DNA of 64,000 bases from Endomychus coccineus. Lineage: Eukaryota; Arthropoda; Insecta; Coleoptera; Endomychidae. The notes beneath the pieces were generated by a model. The model searched no databases. It saw nothing but the letters and a program-made list of their open reading frames with translations, and was not told the DNA's origin. The number at the start of each line of letters is the position of its first letter. Position 1 is the first letter of the stretch. Below, in pieces: positions 1-11,934 of the stretch. The stretch is taken from NCBI GenBank assembly GCA_958510875.1, contig OY294067.1:151850962-151914961 (forward strand), read 5' to 3'. Both the position numbers and the translations under genes were made by a program.

Positions 1-1486
1 CTGGATGTAGTTCTAATATTCTCCCAAGTTGCCAACGCTGTGGAGGGAGATTATATTCTTTCAATACAACTAATTGATTTGGTTTTAAAATCTTGTCCAT
101 TGGTAAGGCCCATTTTCTTCTATTTTGAAGAGTGGTCAAATATTCGACGGACCAACGGGACCAAAAGTGTTGAATTAACTGTCGCAATCTCTGATATAAC
201 ATAAATCGATTTAAGGATAAATCAGGAAGTCTTCGCTCTGGTATAGTTGTTAATGCTTCGCCAATTAAAAAATTACCAGGAGTGAGGGAAGTGAAATCGT
301 TTGGATCATTGGATAATTGGGTCAAAGGACGGGAGTTAATACATGCTTCGATCTGAACCAATACAGTATAGAACTGTTCAAATGTTAATAACGCGTCCTT
401 AAGTAGGTACTCTTTTTAGATGAAATTTAACACCCTTTACACCGCTTTCCCATAAACCGCCAAAATTTGGAGATCTTGGTGGTATTAACCTCCATTCAAT
501 CCGTTCTTCGGACAAAAAATGTTGAATATGTTCATTATAATCATTATTTGATATGAAATTATAAAGTTCGTATAGCTCGTTACGAGCTCCTATGATGAAA
601 TTTTTGCCATTATCAGTGTATACAATTTGACATTTTCCGCGTCGTCCAATAAAACGCTTCAATGCATACATGAATGCTTCTGTAGTCATATCTCCAACTA
701 ACTCCAAATGGATAGCTTTGGTTACAAAACAAATAAAAATACATAAATAAGCCTTCATTATCTTTTTATTCCTTAATTTACTGTCTTTAATTAAAAACGG
801 GCATAGTCAATGCCAGTAACTAAGAAGGGCCGTGATGGTGTGACACGTTCTGCAGGCAATTCACCCATTAGTTGCTCACAAGTAGTAGGTCTTGCTCGAA
901 AACAAACAATGCACTTATGAATAACACGTTTAACATTATTTTTACCGTTTATGATCCAATATTTTGTACGAATATTAGCTAAAAGGGATTGCACGCCCGC
1001 ATGTAATTGTTTATAATTGTATGATTGTATAATTAATGTAGTTAAGTGATGATTTGAAGGTAATATAATAGGATGCCTTTGATTATATTCTAGAGTAGAA
1101 TTTTCCAATCTGCCACCTACTCTCAATAAATCGTCTTTATCTAGAAAGGGATTCAAGCTTATTAATTTACTGCGTTTGTTGACCTGTTTAAATTTTTGAA
1201 TCGATTTGATTTCATCAAAAAATGTAATTGACTGTGTTATCTTTAAAATACAAATCATGGCATTATCAAGTTCATATACAGAAAGGAACGTGTACGTTCT
1301 CTCATCATAATGTTTTCTACAATTACTTATAAAACGCTTGCAATAAGCTACAATCCTAATTAATTTTGATAGTGAAGAGTATTTAGCAAAAACGTCATAC
1401 TTATACTCACATTTAAATGATTGAATTAATGTGGCTTTCCTCTCAGGCGTGTGTATTGTTTCGTCAACAATTAATGTTGGCCACAT
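1..1486 (-). pseudogene. BEL/Pao integrase region
   Basis: Positions 791-1486 encode the zinc-binding H2C2 domain, including RVGGRLENS, the HAGVQ helix and CIVCFRARP, ending at GIDYARF, whose D is the first catalytic acidic residue. After a frameshift near 780-800, 399-758 carries the integrase core with YTDNGKNF (second D) and FGGLWESGVK (the E). After another shift near 400, positions 1-398 read through INSRPLTQL, the GNFLIGEAL block and RWQLGRILELHP. This last stretch is the DUF5641-like C-terminal domain typical of BEL/Pao integrases. All three catalytic acids are present, but two frameshifts break the protein. Confidence 0.88.
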
Positions 1487-1489
1487 GTA

Positions 1490-2811
1490 TGAACCAGAAG
1501 GGACCTTTCCACCATAAATTCGCGTTCTTTAATTCCCTTGCATTCAGTCCACGAGATATGATATCGGCTGGGTTATGACTTGTACTCACGTATCGCCACG
1601 AATTAATTTCAGATTCGTCCTGTATTTTGGCAACACGATTTGCAACAAAAGTTTTCCACGCAGTTGGTTCACCTTTAAGCCAGGATAATACAATTGTTGA
1701 GTCTGACTAATAATAAATTGAATTGATTGTAATATTTATTTCATTGATAACTTTTCTTGACAATTTGGTCAATAACAAAGCTGCGCATAGTTCTAAACGT
1801 GGTTATGATATTTGTTTTAAGGGTGCAACACGAGATTTTGCACACAATAAAGAAACATGATGTCTTTGCTGTTCGTCCGTTGTTCTCAAATAAATACATG
1901 CGCCATATGCGTTCTCAGATGCGTCCGCAAAACTATGTAACTGAATGACTACTGCATTATCACAAATTACTCGTTTCGGAATTTCTATTTCATGGATAGT
2001 TAAAATCCCTTCAAAAAATTGTTGCCATGCTGTGTATATATAAATAGGTACCGATTCATCCCAAGCTGTAGCTAATAGCCACAATTTTTGTAATAATATT
2101 TTGCCTAAAATGGTAACCGGTCCGATTAATCCTAAGATAAAATTGTCCTTTTTGTTATTTTTGAAATTTGAGTAAATTTTGACGTGTAGCGAAATTGATC
2201 AAGCTTTGTTTGCCACGCTAGTCCTAAAGTTTTTTCATGCTTTTCGGTCTCGTATATATGGCATAAATCTGACTGTCTTGAATGAACTGCAATGATTGTA
2301 TTTTCGTTAGAATTAAATTTTCTCAAGTTAAAACATGCTAATTTTAATATTTCAGTTATGTCGTTTTTTAAAGACTTTGCTTCTTCTATTGTATTTGCCC
2401 CAGACAATAGATCGTCTACGTAAAAATCGCATGACACGCGTTAGGTTTATAATTCAGGTTTAAGTAAGCGATTTCGTGTAACGATCTTATTGCTAAATAG
2501 GAGGCGGGAACAGTGCCATAAGTTACCGTGTTTAAAGTATACGTTCTTATTTTGTCGCTGGAGTTGTACCTCCATAAAATGCACTGTAAATATCTTTCAT
2601 TTTCGTGTATATTTACTTGACGGTACATTTTTTCGATATCTGCAGTTATAGCGTATTTATGAGTTCTAAAACGAAGTATTATTGAAAAAATGTCCTTTTG
2701 AATAGTGGGTCCGGCTATTAGAATTTCATTTAATGATATTCCTGATGAGGTTCTTGAAGAGCCGTCAAACACTACTCTCAATTTTGTGGTACTACTATTG
2801 TCCTTAAACAC
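1490..2811 (-). pseudogene. BEL/Pao reverse transcriptase and RNase H
   Basis: Positions 2416-2811 encode RT fingers and palm: LRVVFDGSSRT near the start, ADIEKMYRQV with the first catalytic D, then WRYNSSD. Positions 2132-2437 continue with FYVDDLLSGAN, the YVDD catalytic box, followed by the thumb and LGLAWQTK. Positions 1803-2084 hold the connection/RNase H-like part, with SFADASENAYGACIYLR. Each piece is in a different frame, so the gene is dead although the YVDD motif is intact. It is the direct continuation of the protease upstream and of the integrase downstream. Confidence 0.88.
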
Positions 2812-2858
2812 TGCACGATGCGGAAAATAATTGATTTTATTTTTTATTTCGACTTCAT

Positions 2859-3953
2859 TTAATAATGTTTCAGTTCTATATATTCTGTCATAAACTTTGA
2901 ATATTCGACTTTCAGATTATTATTGCCTTCAAACCTTCTCTCTAACGAATATAATCGCTTTTCGGCTATTTTTCTAGAATCGCCTAGATCAACTAAATTA
3001 CCTTTAATGGGTAATCTTACAACAAAACGACCATCTTTGTCTCGCGTGGTTGTGGAAATGTAATAGCTTTCACAATATTGTTCAACTTTTGTGAAATTGT
3101 TGCAAGTTGGTACTTCCTCCAATTCCCAAAATTTGACTAATTGATCATTATTAGATTGTATTTGAGTGAAATTACAAATCGATTTTTGTGCATTACGTTT
3201 ATCATTAATCTCGCCTGAAATTATCCATCCCAATTGAGTCTTTTGAAAAACAGGTTGATTTTTGTATTGTATTTGCCCAACAGCAAGTAATTTAAAAAAT
3301 ATATCTGCGCCTAATAAAACATCAATGTCACCAGGTTTGTTAAATGTAGGATCAGCCAACACTATGTTATGTGGAATTTTGATGTTATTTGCATTATACT
3401 GTATTGTCGGTAATTTATCTGTAATTTTATTGACTATTAAAAAGTTCAATTTTACTGAAAATTCATTGAATTTTGATTTTATAGTAGTAGTCGTGTAGTA
3501 ACCAACATTGGTTACGGCATTAGTAACACCAATTATAGCTACGTTTGTTTCTGAGTATATTAGGTCCAATTTATCGCATAATGATTTGCAAATAATATTT
3601 GACTGCGATCCATTGTCTAGTAAAATGCGACAATAGTGATATTTACTATCTTTGTCAAGAATATGAACAATTGCAGTTGATAAAAATACGTGTGAATGTC
3701 CATTCGGTTTAGAGTGTGCTGTAAAAGATAAACTTTGATTCGGTTGATGTTCTTGAACTGCTTGCTGCTCTATTTGAATATCGCGTTTATTAGCATCAAT
3801 TGTGTCTGTATTATGATTAGAATTATTTGCATTTCTCAATTGATCTAAATGTAATATCGTGTTATGCCGTTTGTTACATATTTTACAAGTTGTGCATAAA
3901 CAGTCTGGAGAAATATGGTTGTTCGCATCTGAATAATAAATGATTCTCTTCAC
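2859..3953 (-). pseudogene. BEL/Pao aspartic protease segment
   Basis: The 364-codon open stretch begins with a zinc-knuckle-like CTTCKICNKRHNTILH and then a linker. The retropepsin-like domain (DUF1758 type) follows, with the active-site motif LLDNGSQSNII around residues 112-122. It continues through LLGADIFFKLL and GWIISGE, the usual end of this domain, and enters the RT N-terminus. The active-site D is kept. It overlaps the upstream gag frame by about 70 bases (3883-3953) in another frame, most simply a frameshift in an ancestral gag-pol frame. It is part of the broken BEL/Pao polyprotein. Confidence 0.8.
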
Positions 3954-4695
3954 AAAATTGGCATTTTCTTTTTGCTTGTGCTACAAATGAACGAGATTGT
4001 TCAAACGAATTTCTATGTGATCTTATTTTTTGCGAGTATTGATGTTGAGTTTGCATATTGTTCACTTCCCGAACTGGAACACTAGATTTTTTTGACTCTA
4101 TCGTTTCTAAAAATTGACACCGTCTAGTCAAAAAGGTTGTAAATTCATTCATGGTAACCGTATCGCTCTTTATCGCCAATTCCCAATCACGGTTAGTAAC
4201 GTAATCTAATTTTACTGATATTAAATATATTAATAATGTGTCCCATGACTCAATTGGTTCACCTAAAGTTTTGAGTGCTCTTAAATGCTTTAAAACAGTG
4301 TCCAATAAACTGCGTAAAGCGATGTACGATTCCTTATTTATTTGTTGTAATTCAACCAATGACTTAACGTGTTTATGTTTTATTAATTGTTTGTTTTCGA
4401 ACCTTTTTTTTAATAAATCCCATGCTGTATCGTAATTATCTATTGATACTTCCAATGATTGTATCACCTGCGAAGCATCACCTTTCAACGACGCCCGTAA
4501 ATAATAAAATTTTTGCGTACTTGTCAAATTTTGATTATTATGTATTAAAGCATTGAATGTATCTGCGAAATTTAACCATTCGTCATAAGCACCTGCAAAT
4601 GTAGGCAAACTTATCGTGGGTAACTTTACAGAATTTAAATTTTGTAAATCGTTTTGTGTGGAGCCTAAATTATTGTTAGACTTTTGACTTGTCAA
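3883..4695 (-). pseudogene. BEL/Pao Gag (DUF1759-like)
   Basis: The 270-codon stretch has the DUF1759 signature of BEL/Pao Gag: LPTISLPTFAGAYDEWLNF, then YYLRASLKGDASQVIQSL and the helical region ending with FLTRRCQFLETI. A cysteine-rich tail, CQFCEENHLLFRC, is a degenerate zinc knuckle. Gag of this type forms the retroelement particle. The frame is uninterrupted, but its true N-terminal part (4759-4965) and its protease continuation are in other frames. Confidence 0.85.
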
Positions 4696-4758
4696 GTTGT
4701 CTGTAAGTAATTTTTCAGCTTGTGCAATATATAGAAAATAATATTTCTCAAATGAACT

Positions 4759-4965
4759 TCATTCCTCCATTTGACCATCTGTATAATCTAACATTTCGAT
4801 TTCGTCTTGAATTTCTTCAAATTGATTTAACAATTGTTCCGCTTTTTCTCCACGTATTTTTAATTGCATGAAATCTGTACCATCAAAATTTTGAAGATAA
4901 TTTTCAAACCTTGTTAACTGGGATTTCAAGAAACCGCGTTTTTGTATTAACGTTTCATGTTCCAT
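4759..4965 (-). pseudogene. BEL/Pao Gag N-terminal coiled-coil
   Basis: This 68-codon frame starts with MEHETLIQKRGFLKSQLTRF and is rich in E, L and Q with heptad-like spacing, as is usual for the N-terminus of BEL/Pao Gag just upstream of the DUF1759 region. It ends about 60 bases before the next Gag frame. The spacing and orientation say it is the original start of the polyprotein, cut off by a stop or frameshift. The homology of such short coiled coils is weak on its own; the context carries the call. Confidence 0.6.
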
Positions 4966-5242
4966 GATTTTGAATTGAATTGAATTAAGGTTATATCTAG
5001 TTATGTTATTTATATTATGATTTTATTTAATTGAAGTAATGATTCAGAACGAATTAGAAACATGTATTAGTTGGAATTAGGAAAGAAAGGATATAATATA
5101 GGATGGGTCTGACCTGAGTATGTTGACTGCAAAATGTTTGTCGCCGTTTTTAAACAGAAAATCAATTCGGGTTATACACCTTCGTCTTCAATAAATCGAT
5201 GATAATAATTCACATGTTGATATTATATCCGCTTGTTTTCTT

Positions 5243-5455
5243 ATCCGGCTCGAAGGACCAATGTTATGTATTGCTTAATTATAATACATTGTAGCTAGTC
5301 TATGAGACAATTCGTTTTTATTTTGTATTTTGTATTTATAACATTTCATGCTAATTCTAAACTATACATGACGCTACTCATCTTCTGTCACAATGACGTT
5401 TTCGTCGCATAGCCTCCTCGCGATTCTTACTTTACGCGCTACGTCAATAACTTGC
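5243..5455 (-). repeat. 5' LTR remnant and primer-binding-like site of the BEL/Pao element
   Basis: On the minus strand the sequence ...AATACATAACA is followed at 5261-5243 by TTGGTCCTTCGAGCCGGA, a sequence I associate with the start of BEL/Pao internal regions. So the LTR edge is at about 5262. In plus orientation it begins TGTTATGTATTG. The other LTR edge is unclear, because the foldback repeat begins near 5456; a TG...CA unit ending at the CA near 5455 would be only about 194 bp, short for the family. Confidence 0.55.
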
Positions 5456-7348
5456 ATTTAGTCCAGTAAATGAAGCCCAAAATCGACCCGACTTCGGCGA
5501 TTTTTTGCTCATGAACCGATTTTGACGTTTAAGAACTTGTTTGATTCGTTATGATCCCTAGATCAAAGATGGACACTTTTGATTTCTGACAAATTGTTTA
5601 TATTGTTAATAAACAATAAATAGTTTTAAATAATGGCTTCATCCAGAACGATCTTTAAAAAATTGAAAACTGCAGTTTTTATTGTTTTTAATCATCTAAA
5701 TGTTGATTTTCATATGCCTAATCGGTAAACAAAGTGCTCTTAATGATCTAATTTGTTGATGAACTAATTGTTTATTAACAAATGCTCGAGAAAATCAAAG
5801 TTACCTAAATGTTCGATATTGGACTCGTTTTCGGATATTTTTTACTCAATAATCGCAATTTTGAATGCGAAATTACAATTAACCATAAATATAATTTATT
5901 TATTAACAAATTGTTAATTAACAATTGCTCAAAAAAATAAGTTATCGATATTACAGTTGTTTTCGGATATTTTTGAGTCAATAATCATGATTTCTCATGT
6001 AAAAATAAAATTTATTGTTAATATCATTTGTTAATTAACAAATGCTTGAAAAAATCAAAATTATCCAAATGTTCGATATTGGACTCGGTTTCGGATATTT
6101 TTTACTCAATGATCGCAATTTTGAATGCGAAATTACAATTAACCATTAAGATAATTTATTGCTTAACAAATTGTTAATTAACAATTGCTCAAAAAATATA
6201 AGTTATCGATATTACAGTTGTTTTCGGATATTTTTGAGTTAATAATCATGATCTTTAATGTGAATCTCCAATTAATTGTTAATATAATTTGTTTATTAAT
6301 TTATGCTCAACAAAATGAATGTTATCTAAATGCTCGATATTACTGTCGTTTTCGGAAATTTTTGAGTCAAGAATCATGATTTTGAATGTGTAACTTGAAT
6401 TAATTGTTAATAGAGTTTGTTGATTAATAAATGCTCGAAAAAATTAATTTTATCTTAATGTTCGATATTACAGTCGTTTTTTTATATTTTTTTATGAAAA
6501 ATAATGTTTCTTAATATAAAACTGAAATTAATTCTTCAAATGCTCGAACAAAAAACCTGAAATCATGATTATTGACTCAAAAATATCCGAAAACTACTGT
6601 AATATCGATAACTTTTATTTTTTTGAGCAATTGTTAATTAACAATTTGTTAATCAATAAATTATATTTATGGTTAATTGTAATTTCGCATTCAAAATTGC
6701 GATTATTGAGTAAAAAATATCCGAAAACGAGTCCAATATCGAACATGCAGATAATTTTGATTTTTTCAAGCATTTGTTAATTAACAAATGATATTAACAA
6801 TAAATTTTATTTTTACACGCGAAATCATGATTATTGACTCAAAAATATCCGAAAACAACTGTAATATCGATAACTTTTATTTTTTTGAGCAATTGTTAAT
6901 TAACAATTTGTTAATAAATAAATTATATTTATGGTTAATTGTAATTAGCATTCAAAATTGCGATTATTGAGTAAAAAATATCCGAAAACGAGTCCAATAT
7001 CGAACATTTAGGTAACTTTGATTTTCTCGAGCATTTGTTAATAAACAATTAGTTTATCAACAAATTATTATCATTAAGAGCACTTTATTTACCGATTAGG
7101 CATATGAAAATCAACATTTAGATGATTAAAAACAATAAAAACTGCAGTTTTCAATTTTTTAAAGATCGTTCTGGATAAAGCCATTATTTAACACTATTTA
7201 TTGTTTATTAACAATATAAACAATTTGTCAGAAATCAAAAGTGTCCATCTTTGATCTAGGGATCATAACGAATCAAACAAGCCCTTAAACGTCAAAATCG
7301 GTTCATGAGCAAAAAATCGCCGAATCAAATGCTTCATTTACTGGACTA
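5456..7348. repeat. Foldback element: 1.9 kb palindrome of internal tandem repeats
   Basis: The outermost AGTCCAGTAAATGAAGC at about 5459 recurs as its reverse complement at 7331-7347, and the two arms match throughout (for example the stretch around 5530-5640 against 7190-7290). Each arm contains a higher-order tandem repeat of about 264 bp, made of two related halves of roughly 130 bp. One half carries a GATATTGGACTCG block, the other a GATATTACAGTTG block. There is no coding capacity. The structure is that of a foldback transposon. Open frames at 6185, 6565 and 6788 are repeat translations. Confidence 0.85.
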
Positions 7349-7372
7349 ATAATTGTTCATCGGATATGCTTG

Positions 7373-8890
7373 TCAGCAAACAACTAAAAACTTAATGTTC
7401 AGAAATTGTACAGCTATTTCTAGGAACACTGCACCGGTAGGCATTTTTTTGTTGTGTTCTTTTATAATCTTCCCAGTTGTTCTAGCTAGTTGGTGCGTTA
7501 TGCTATGCTCTTTGCGGAACCCATGTTGTTCATCCGGGATTATATTTTGATTTTCTATTAGCTGGTTCAACCTGGTGAGTATAGTTCTCTCGACTATTTT
7601 ACTCACGTTTGATAGTAAACTTATCGGTCAATAACTTGATGTATTATTCTTTGGTTTATTCGGTTTGGGGACCATTACTGTTTCCGCTGTTTTCCCGTTC
7701 TTTGGATAGTGCCTGTATTTGAGGACGCAGTTTGCAATTTCAACTTAGTACTCTATAGCATTTTCCGGTATATTTTTCAATATCCGACTTGAAATATTAT
7801 CGCTGCCGGGGGCTTTCCGGATCTTTCTGCTTTTTATTATTTCTTTGGTTTCCTCTTTTGATACTTCTGTGAATCTATACTCCTCTATCCTTAGCATAAG
7901 CTACACCTCTTTTTCTATTTTCCCATAGTGTCGCGGTAGTTTACTTGGGTTCGGAGTGCATTGGATTTCTAGCGCCGCAGCGAATGCTTCTGCTTTCTCG
8001 AGATCTGTCACTGCTGCGTTGCCATTTTCTAATATGAAGGCGGGTATCTCTGAACTTGTTCCCCTTAGTAGCATCGCGAAAACCCAGGGCGTTTTCCTCG
8101 TTGTATTTTTCCATTTTTGCTTTAAATTTTTCGTTCCTATATTTTGATAGGACATACTGAATTTCCGTGTTCAGACTATTTAGTACCGCTACCGCTTTAT
8201 CTTGAGGTGTTTTCGTCCGATGAAATACTTTTCTTGCCTTGTTTTTCTGTTTGATGAGGCCTTTTATGCTATGAGGGATGTGTGCCGATTTAATTTCTTC
8301 CCTGGTGATTCTTTAAAGACCGTTTTTATTGTTCTGTCGAAATGACTTATTGCATTTTCTAGCGCGTCCGTATTTCCTATTTTCAGGCTTGAGTGTTTAG
8401 GTTTATAAACTGTTTCATTCTGTCGTGGTCCGTAAATTTAGTGTTGTAGGTGGCCATTTCTTAGGCTTAATCTCCTACCGTAAGGTACACTGGGTTATGA
8501 TCCGAGTCCAATTCCTCCTTTGTTATAATCTGATAAGACTGTATAATGTCTTTCATTATTGCTATATCCAAGATGTCCAGGTTGCGGCCATTATTTGAGA
8601 AATGCGTTGGTTCCGTTGGAGCTACTATTGCCAGTTGCCGATTCTCGACATATCTGTGCAGCTGTTTTCCTTTTGGTTTTGTCGTCCTGCAGTTCCAATC
8701 CGTATGTTTGCAGTTCCGATCATCCGCTATTATTGTGGGTACGTTTCTCACTAGTAAACCGTCTATTTCGGTTTCATCTAGTTTCTTATTGCGAAAACTG
8801 TACGCGGAGTAGATTGCCAGCTGGCCCAATTCGTGTTAATTGAAGGTCCTATCCCCTCTATCGTTTCCAATTCTTCGTTAATTGGTTATT
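7373..8890 (-). pseudogene. Jockey-like LINE: endonuclease and partial reverse transcriptase
   Basis: Positions 8467-8829 encode the C-terminal half of an apurinic-type endonuclease: PTIIADDRNCKHTDWNCR, then PTEPTHF, LDILDIAIMKD and ELDSDHNPVYL, whose SDHNPV motif is catalytic. Positions 7620-8155 carry a broken RT N-terminus (KAPGSDNISSRIL). Positions 7373-7606 hold ERTILTRLNQLIE and QHGFRKEHSITHQL. The RT stops just after GAVFLEIA, where the foldback element begins, so the YxDD box is missing. Frameshifts and stops are frequent. The clade call rests on the endonuclease and the QxGFR block. Confidence 0.8.
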
Positions 8891-8894
8891 TTAT

Positions 8895-10090
8895 GGAGGC
8901 AAAACAGATTACGTTAACAAGAGTGTTATAACAAGATTATTGAGGAAAAACCCACATATACAGCATTTAAAAATTTGTGATAAGACTGATGCACGAAAGA
9001 AATATTACGATCTAGATGCTATTGATTTCGAATCATTTTTGATGCAACCCAAAATTATCGAGTAACATGAACTGTTTTCGTTGATGAAATTTATTATGAT
9101 GAAATATTGTGAGTATGAGAAATTATATGAACAACATTGTGTGGAACTGTTGAAAACAAAGAATAACAAATTGATACAATCAATAGAAGATTTGAGGTTT
9201 GGGAAGAGCGTCAAAGAGCGGAGGAACGTGAATGTCGAGCAGAAAATGAACGTCTAAAAGCTGAAACTGAAAGTAAACTTGTTTAGAAAAGTGAATGTTG
9301 TGCGAAAGAACAATCTCAACGTTTGTCTCAACAAATTCAAATGAACGCTATCACCTTACGGAATAACATTGCATCAAATATCGTTCCACCTCCGACAAAT
9401 TATAATTTTTTTCTTCAATTTCAGGGTTGTATCGAACATGAGACCTGAAGAGTAGAAACTAACGTTTAAAAGCTGAAACTGAACGTAAGCTTGCTGAGGA
9501 ACGTGAATGTTGGGCGAAAGAACGATCTCAACGTTTGTCTCAACAAATTTAAATGAACCTTACGGAATAACATTGCATATACTCCATCGAAATATTGTTC
9601 CACCCCCGATAAATTTGGGAAAAAGACGAAATTTAGGTGATTACTTTGTTTTCATAATAAAATTTAGATTATAATTTATTTCTTCAATTTCAGGGTTGTA
9701 TCGAACATTGAATAACAAGAGACCTGAAGGGTACCTAATGCGTCGACAGGAGGATAGTTAGCGTGACACTGATAGAGAATTACAAAATCGAGGAATGCGA
9801 CTGATACGCAAAGGTCGAACATATCTCATGCTGTCGATATTGGTAACGAAGTGATAGTGAATTTCCGTACCGATTTGGAATGGTATGCTAGAGGAAATTT
9901 GTAGGTGCCAAAGAAGACGAGGGAGATGAATAATTGATTACTGACGTCAACATTGAGTCATTAATAGAACGAAATCATATCAGATTTTTCCCATTGAAAA
10001 AAAGTCATACTCTACGCGTCGATATCTTTCATTTCATACCCATAAAGCTATATGTCGAAGAATAAAAATCGCTATATAAATAGCGTTATT
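8895..10090 (+). pseudogene. Broken gene resembling MSV199-domain proteins of large insect DNA viruses
   Basis: One frame from about 8898 to 9257 reads a lysine- and tyrosine-rich globular segment (KTDARKKYYDLDAIDFES, then YCEYEKLYEQHC), broken by one stop near 9063. A second frame gives a charged coiled coil (EERECRAENERLKAET). The coiled-coil block is then repeated at about 9450-9560. A C-terminal block around 9690-9850 reads LYRTLNNKRPEGYLMRRQ. A GT...AG intron-like stretch sits at about 9634-9692. The order (DNA-binding-like domain, coiled coil, small C-terminal domain) resembles the MSV199 plus DUF3627-like proteins of entomopox, irido and related viruses. This is from memory of the family and is not proven. 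The copy is broken at several places. Confidence 0.45.
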
Positions 10091-10189
10091 GTTCAGAACA
10101 TCAACTAGATTTCGAATATGCAATAAAATAACCATTTCCGGTTAGTTTTCGGTGTGACAAAGTGTTGAATATATAACTCATTTCCGGTT

Positions 10190-10930
10190 TCACCCTGATG
10201 ATGCTAAAGTTGATAAAGAACATTTGAACACGTGACAGAATACTTCCCTTGACTCGAACACGCGATAGAGGCCATAACAGTTTGAACACGTGATAGACGA
10301 CTCGATCACGTGACAGACGCCATGACACCTCTGTCTAGAATCTTTATAAACAGCCTGTATCTTATAACATAAACCCCTCATTACAAACAACCTGCAGTCT
10401 ATTAGTTATTATCATTATTATCCTATTGACAAGTGACAGTTCAGTCATATATGGCGGGCACAGACAGCTGTGACAGTTCATAGATTCGCCCGTGACAGTG
10501 CATAGACCCACCATGACAGTTGATAGATCCGCCATGATGGTTCATCGTTTGACATACACCCACCATGACAGTTCATACAGACGCCATGACTCCTCGTCCA
10601 GAATATTTATAAACAGCCTGTATCACAAACATACGCCCCTCATTACAAATAACCCGCATAGTCTATATAGACACAAACCGATTGACAAGTAACAATTCCA
10701 TCTAGACATTTCATTCATATATGGCGCGCACAAATAGCTATGACAGTTCACCCCGTGACAGTTCATAGATCCACCATGACAGTTCATGGATCCGCTATGA
10801 CAGTTCATCGTTTGACAACACCCGTCATGACAGTTCCACCATGACAATTCATAGATCCGCCATGACAGTTGATCGTTTGACATACACCCCCCTCATGACA
10901 GTTCATACAGACGCCATGACACCTCTTCAG
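10190..10930. repeat. Minisatellite region built on a GACAGTTCATAGATCCGCCAT-like unit
   Basis: From about 10440 to 10930 a roughly 20-21 bp unit containing CATGACAGTTCAT and variants recurs more than ten times, with intervening CGTTTGACA spacers. A looser array with ACACGTGACAG-type units precedes it at 10220-10330. Two longer blocks around 10580-10660 and 10320-10390 also resemble one another (AACAGCCTGTATC). No coding role is evident. Open frames here are repeat translations. Confidence 0.7.
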
Positions 10931-11729
10931 ACATCATAACCCATCCTAAAAATAACCTGTATTTACACCCCATCTATTATATACCCTCCACACTCTATGG
11001 TTTCGTAATATGTGACCTGTAGGTCGGGACCTCATTATGTGTCATCTACTCGCTTCAAATGTCTACTATGTTGTTATGTTTCATGGAAAGTTGATATATT
11101 GTCAAGCTTTTAGGATACATTTATTCAAATGGATTTTTTCAGTACCTACTGAAATGATGCCTTAGTCATCAATCAAAATATCATTGAACTACTTTACATA
11201 TCTAACCAAAGTTTAGAAGTAGGCTATGGAGACAAATGAAATAGGTAGCCCCACAAATAACGCCATTCAGATTACAACTTAGAATAAATAGTTTTTAAGA
11301 TTTAATATGTAAAACTCACTTGAAGGCTGCTGCTGTTTTTCACTAAACAATATTAAAATCGGTTGAGATGAATCTTTTAGGTTTGTTGGGAACACCATTT
11401 GAAGATCATAATTTGCATATTCATTTTATTCATTTTTACAAGTTAAATGAGATTTTATTTAAAAAAATTAATATTATAATCTTACCTGCTATATTCAATA
11501 CAGAAGCCAAAACAAATGGTCTCATGAGGAAGGGACAGACAAGGGTTGTTTCTAAATATAATCAATTTACTCGTGATATAGTAAGGGTTCAAATCTCAAC
11601 CACATATACAACATTAATTATATTTCATTATAGAAAAGTGTAATGACAATAAATTAATTAACACTGTCAATTATTGATACTAATGTACATTATACATATA
11701 AAACAATTAAGTTATCAACAATAAATACT
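10931..11729. other. No gene recognised; includes the likely 3' UTR of the FASTK gene
   Basis: This is AT-rich sequence without recognisable coding content. A 91-codon plus-strand frame at 11368-11643 matches nothing I know. The minus strand from 11729 downward should be the 3' untranslated region of the FASTK-family gene. The nearest minus-strand AATAAA hexamer is at 11459-11454. Confidence 0.4.
11454..11459 (-). promoter_or_regulatory. Candidate polyadenylation signal of the FASTK gene
   Basis: AATAAA on the minus strand about 270 nt after the stop codon; a second one lies a little further downstream, near 11425. There is no direct evidence of use. Confidence 0.25.
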
Positions 11730-11934
11730 TTAACTTTTGACTACTTGCTTCAATTTGGACTCTAGATATCGCACCCTGTTTATCAATTTGTCCTTCGGTT
11801 TGAACTCTGTGTATGGTATAGCTAATACATTATAGCCTTGGCTTTCTAAAACCCTTCTTGCGAATACATTAATTCCTGTAGGGTCGATTTTACCCCGGGT
11901 CATATCATGATAATCCAATGCCACAATTGATATT
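11730..11934 (-). CDS. FASTK gene exon 8: RAP domain and stop
   Basis: The acceptor TTTGTTTCAG lies just upstream of 11934. The exon gives residues 425-491. [30 protein letters not shown] and [10 protein letters not shown] fit the RAP domain, a restriction-endonuclease-like fold at the C-terminus of all FASTK members. It ends VVKS and stop. Confidence 0.88.

Larger units (their letters stand above)
1..5455 (-). mobile_element. BEL/Pao LTR retrotransposon, broken, 3' end outside the window
   Basis: Reading the minus strand from 5455 down, the order is LTR remnant, primer-binding-like site, gag, zinc knuckle, aspartic protease, reverse transcriptase, RNase H, integrase with H2C2 zinc domain, catalytic core and DUF5641-like C-terminus. 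This is the standard BEL/Pao order. Coding is split into at least eight pieces by frameshifts, so the copy is dead, but domains remain easily readable, which suggests moderate age. The 3' LTR would lie left of position 1. The 5' LTR abuts the foldback repeat that starts near 5456. Family assignment is strong from domain content; autonomy is excluded. Confidence 0.9.

Noticed and set aside
5456..5470. Target-site duplication of the first foldback
   Set aside because: Flanks on the two sides (CTTGCATTT and AATAATTG) do not match, so none is claimed.
6185..6970. Three plus-strand frames in the foldback
   Set aside because: They recur in each repeat unit and follow the palindrome; no protein motif.
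11368..11643. 91-codon plus-strand frame near the FASTK 3' end
   Set aside because: No recognisable motif and AT-biased composition; it overlaps the probable 3' UTR on the other strand.
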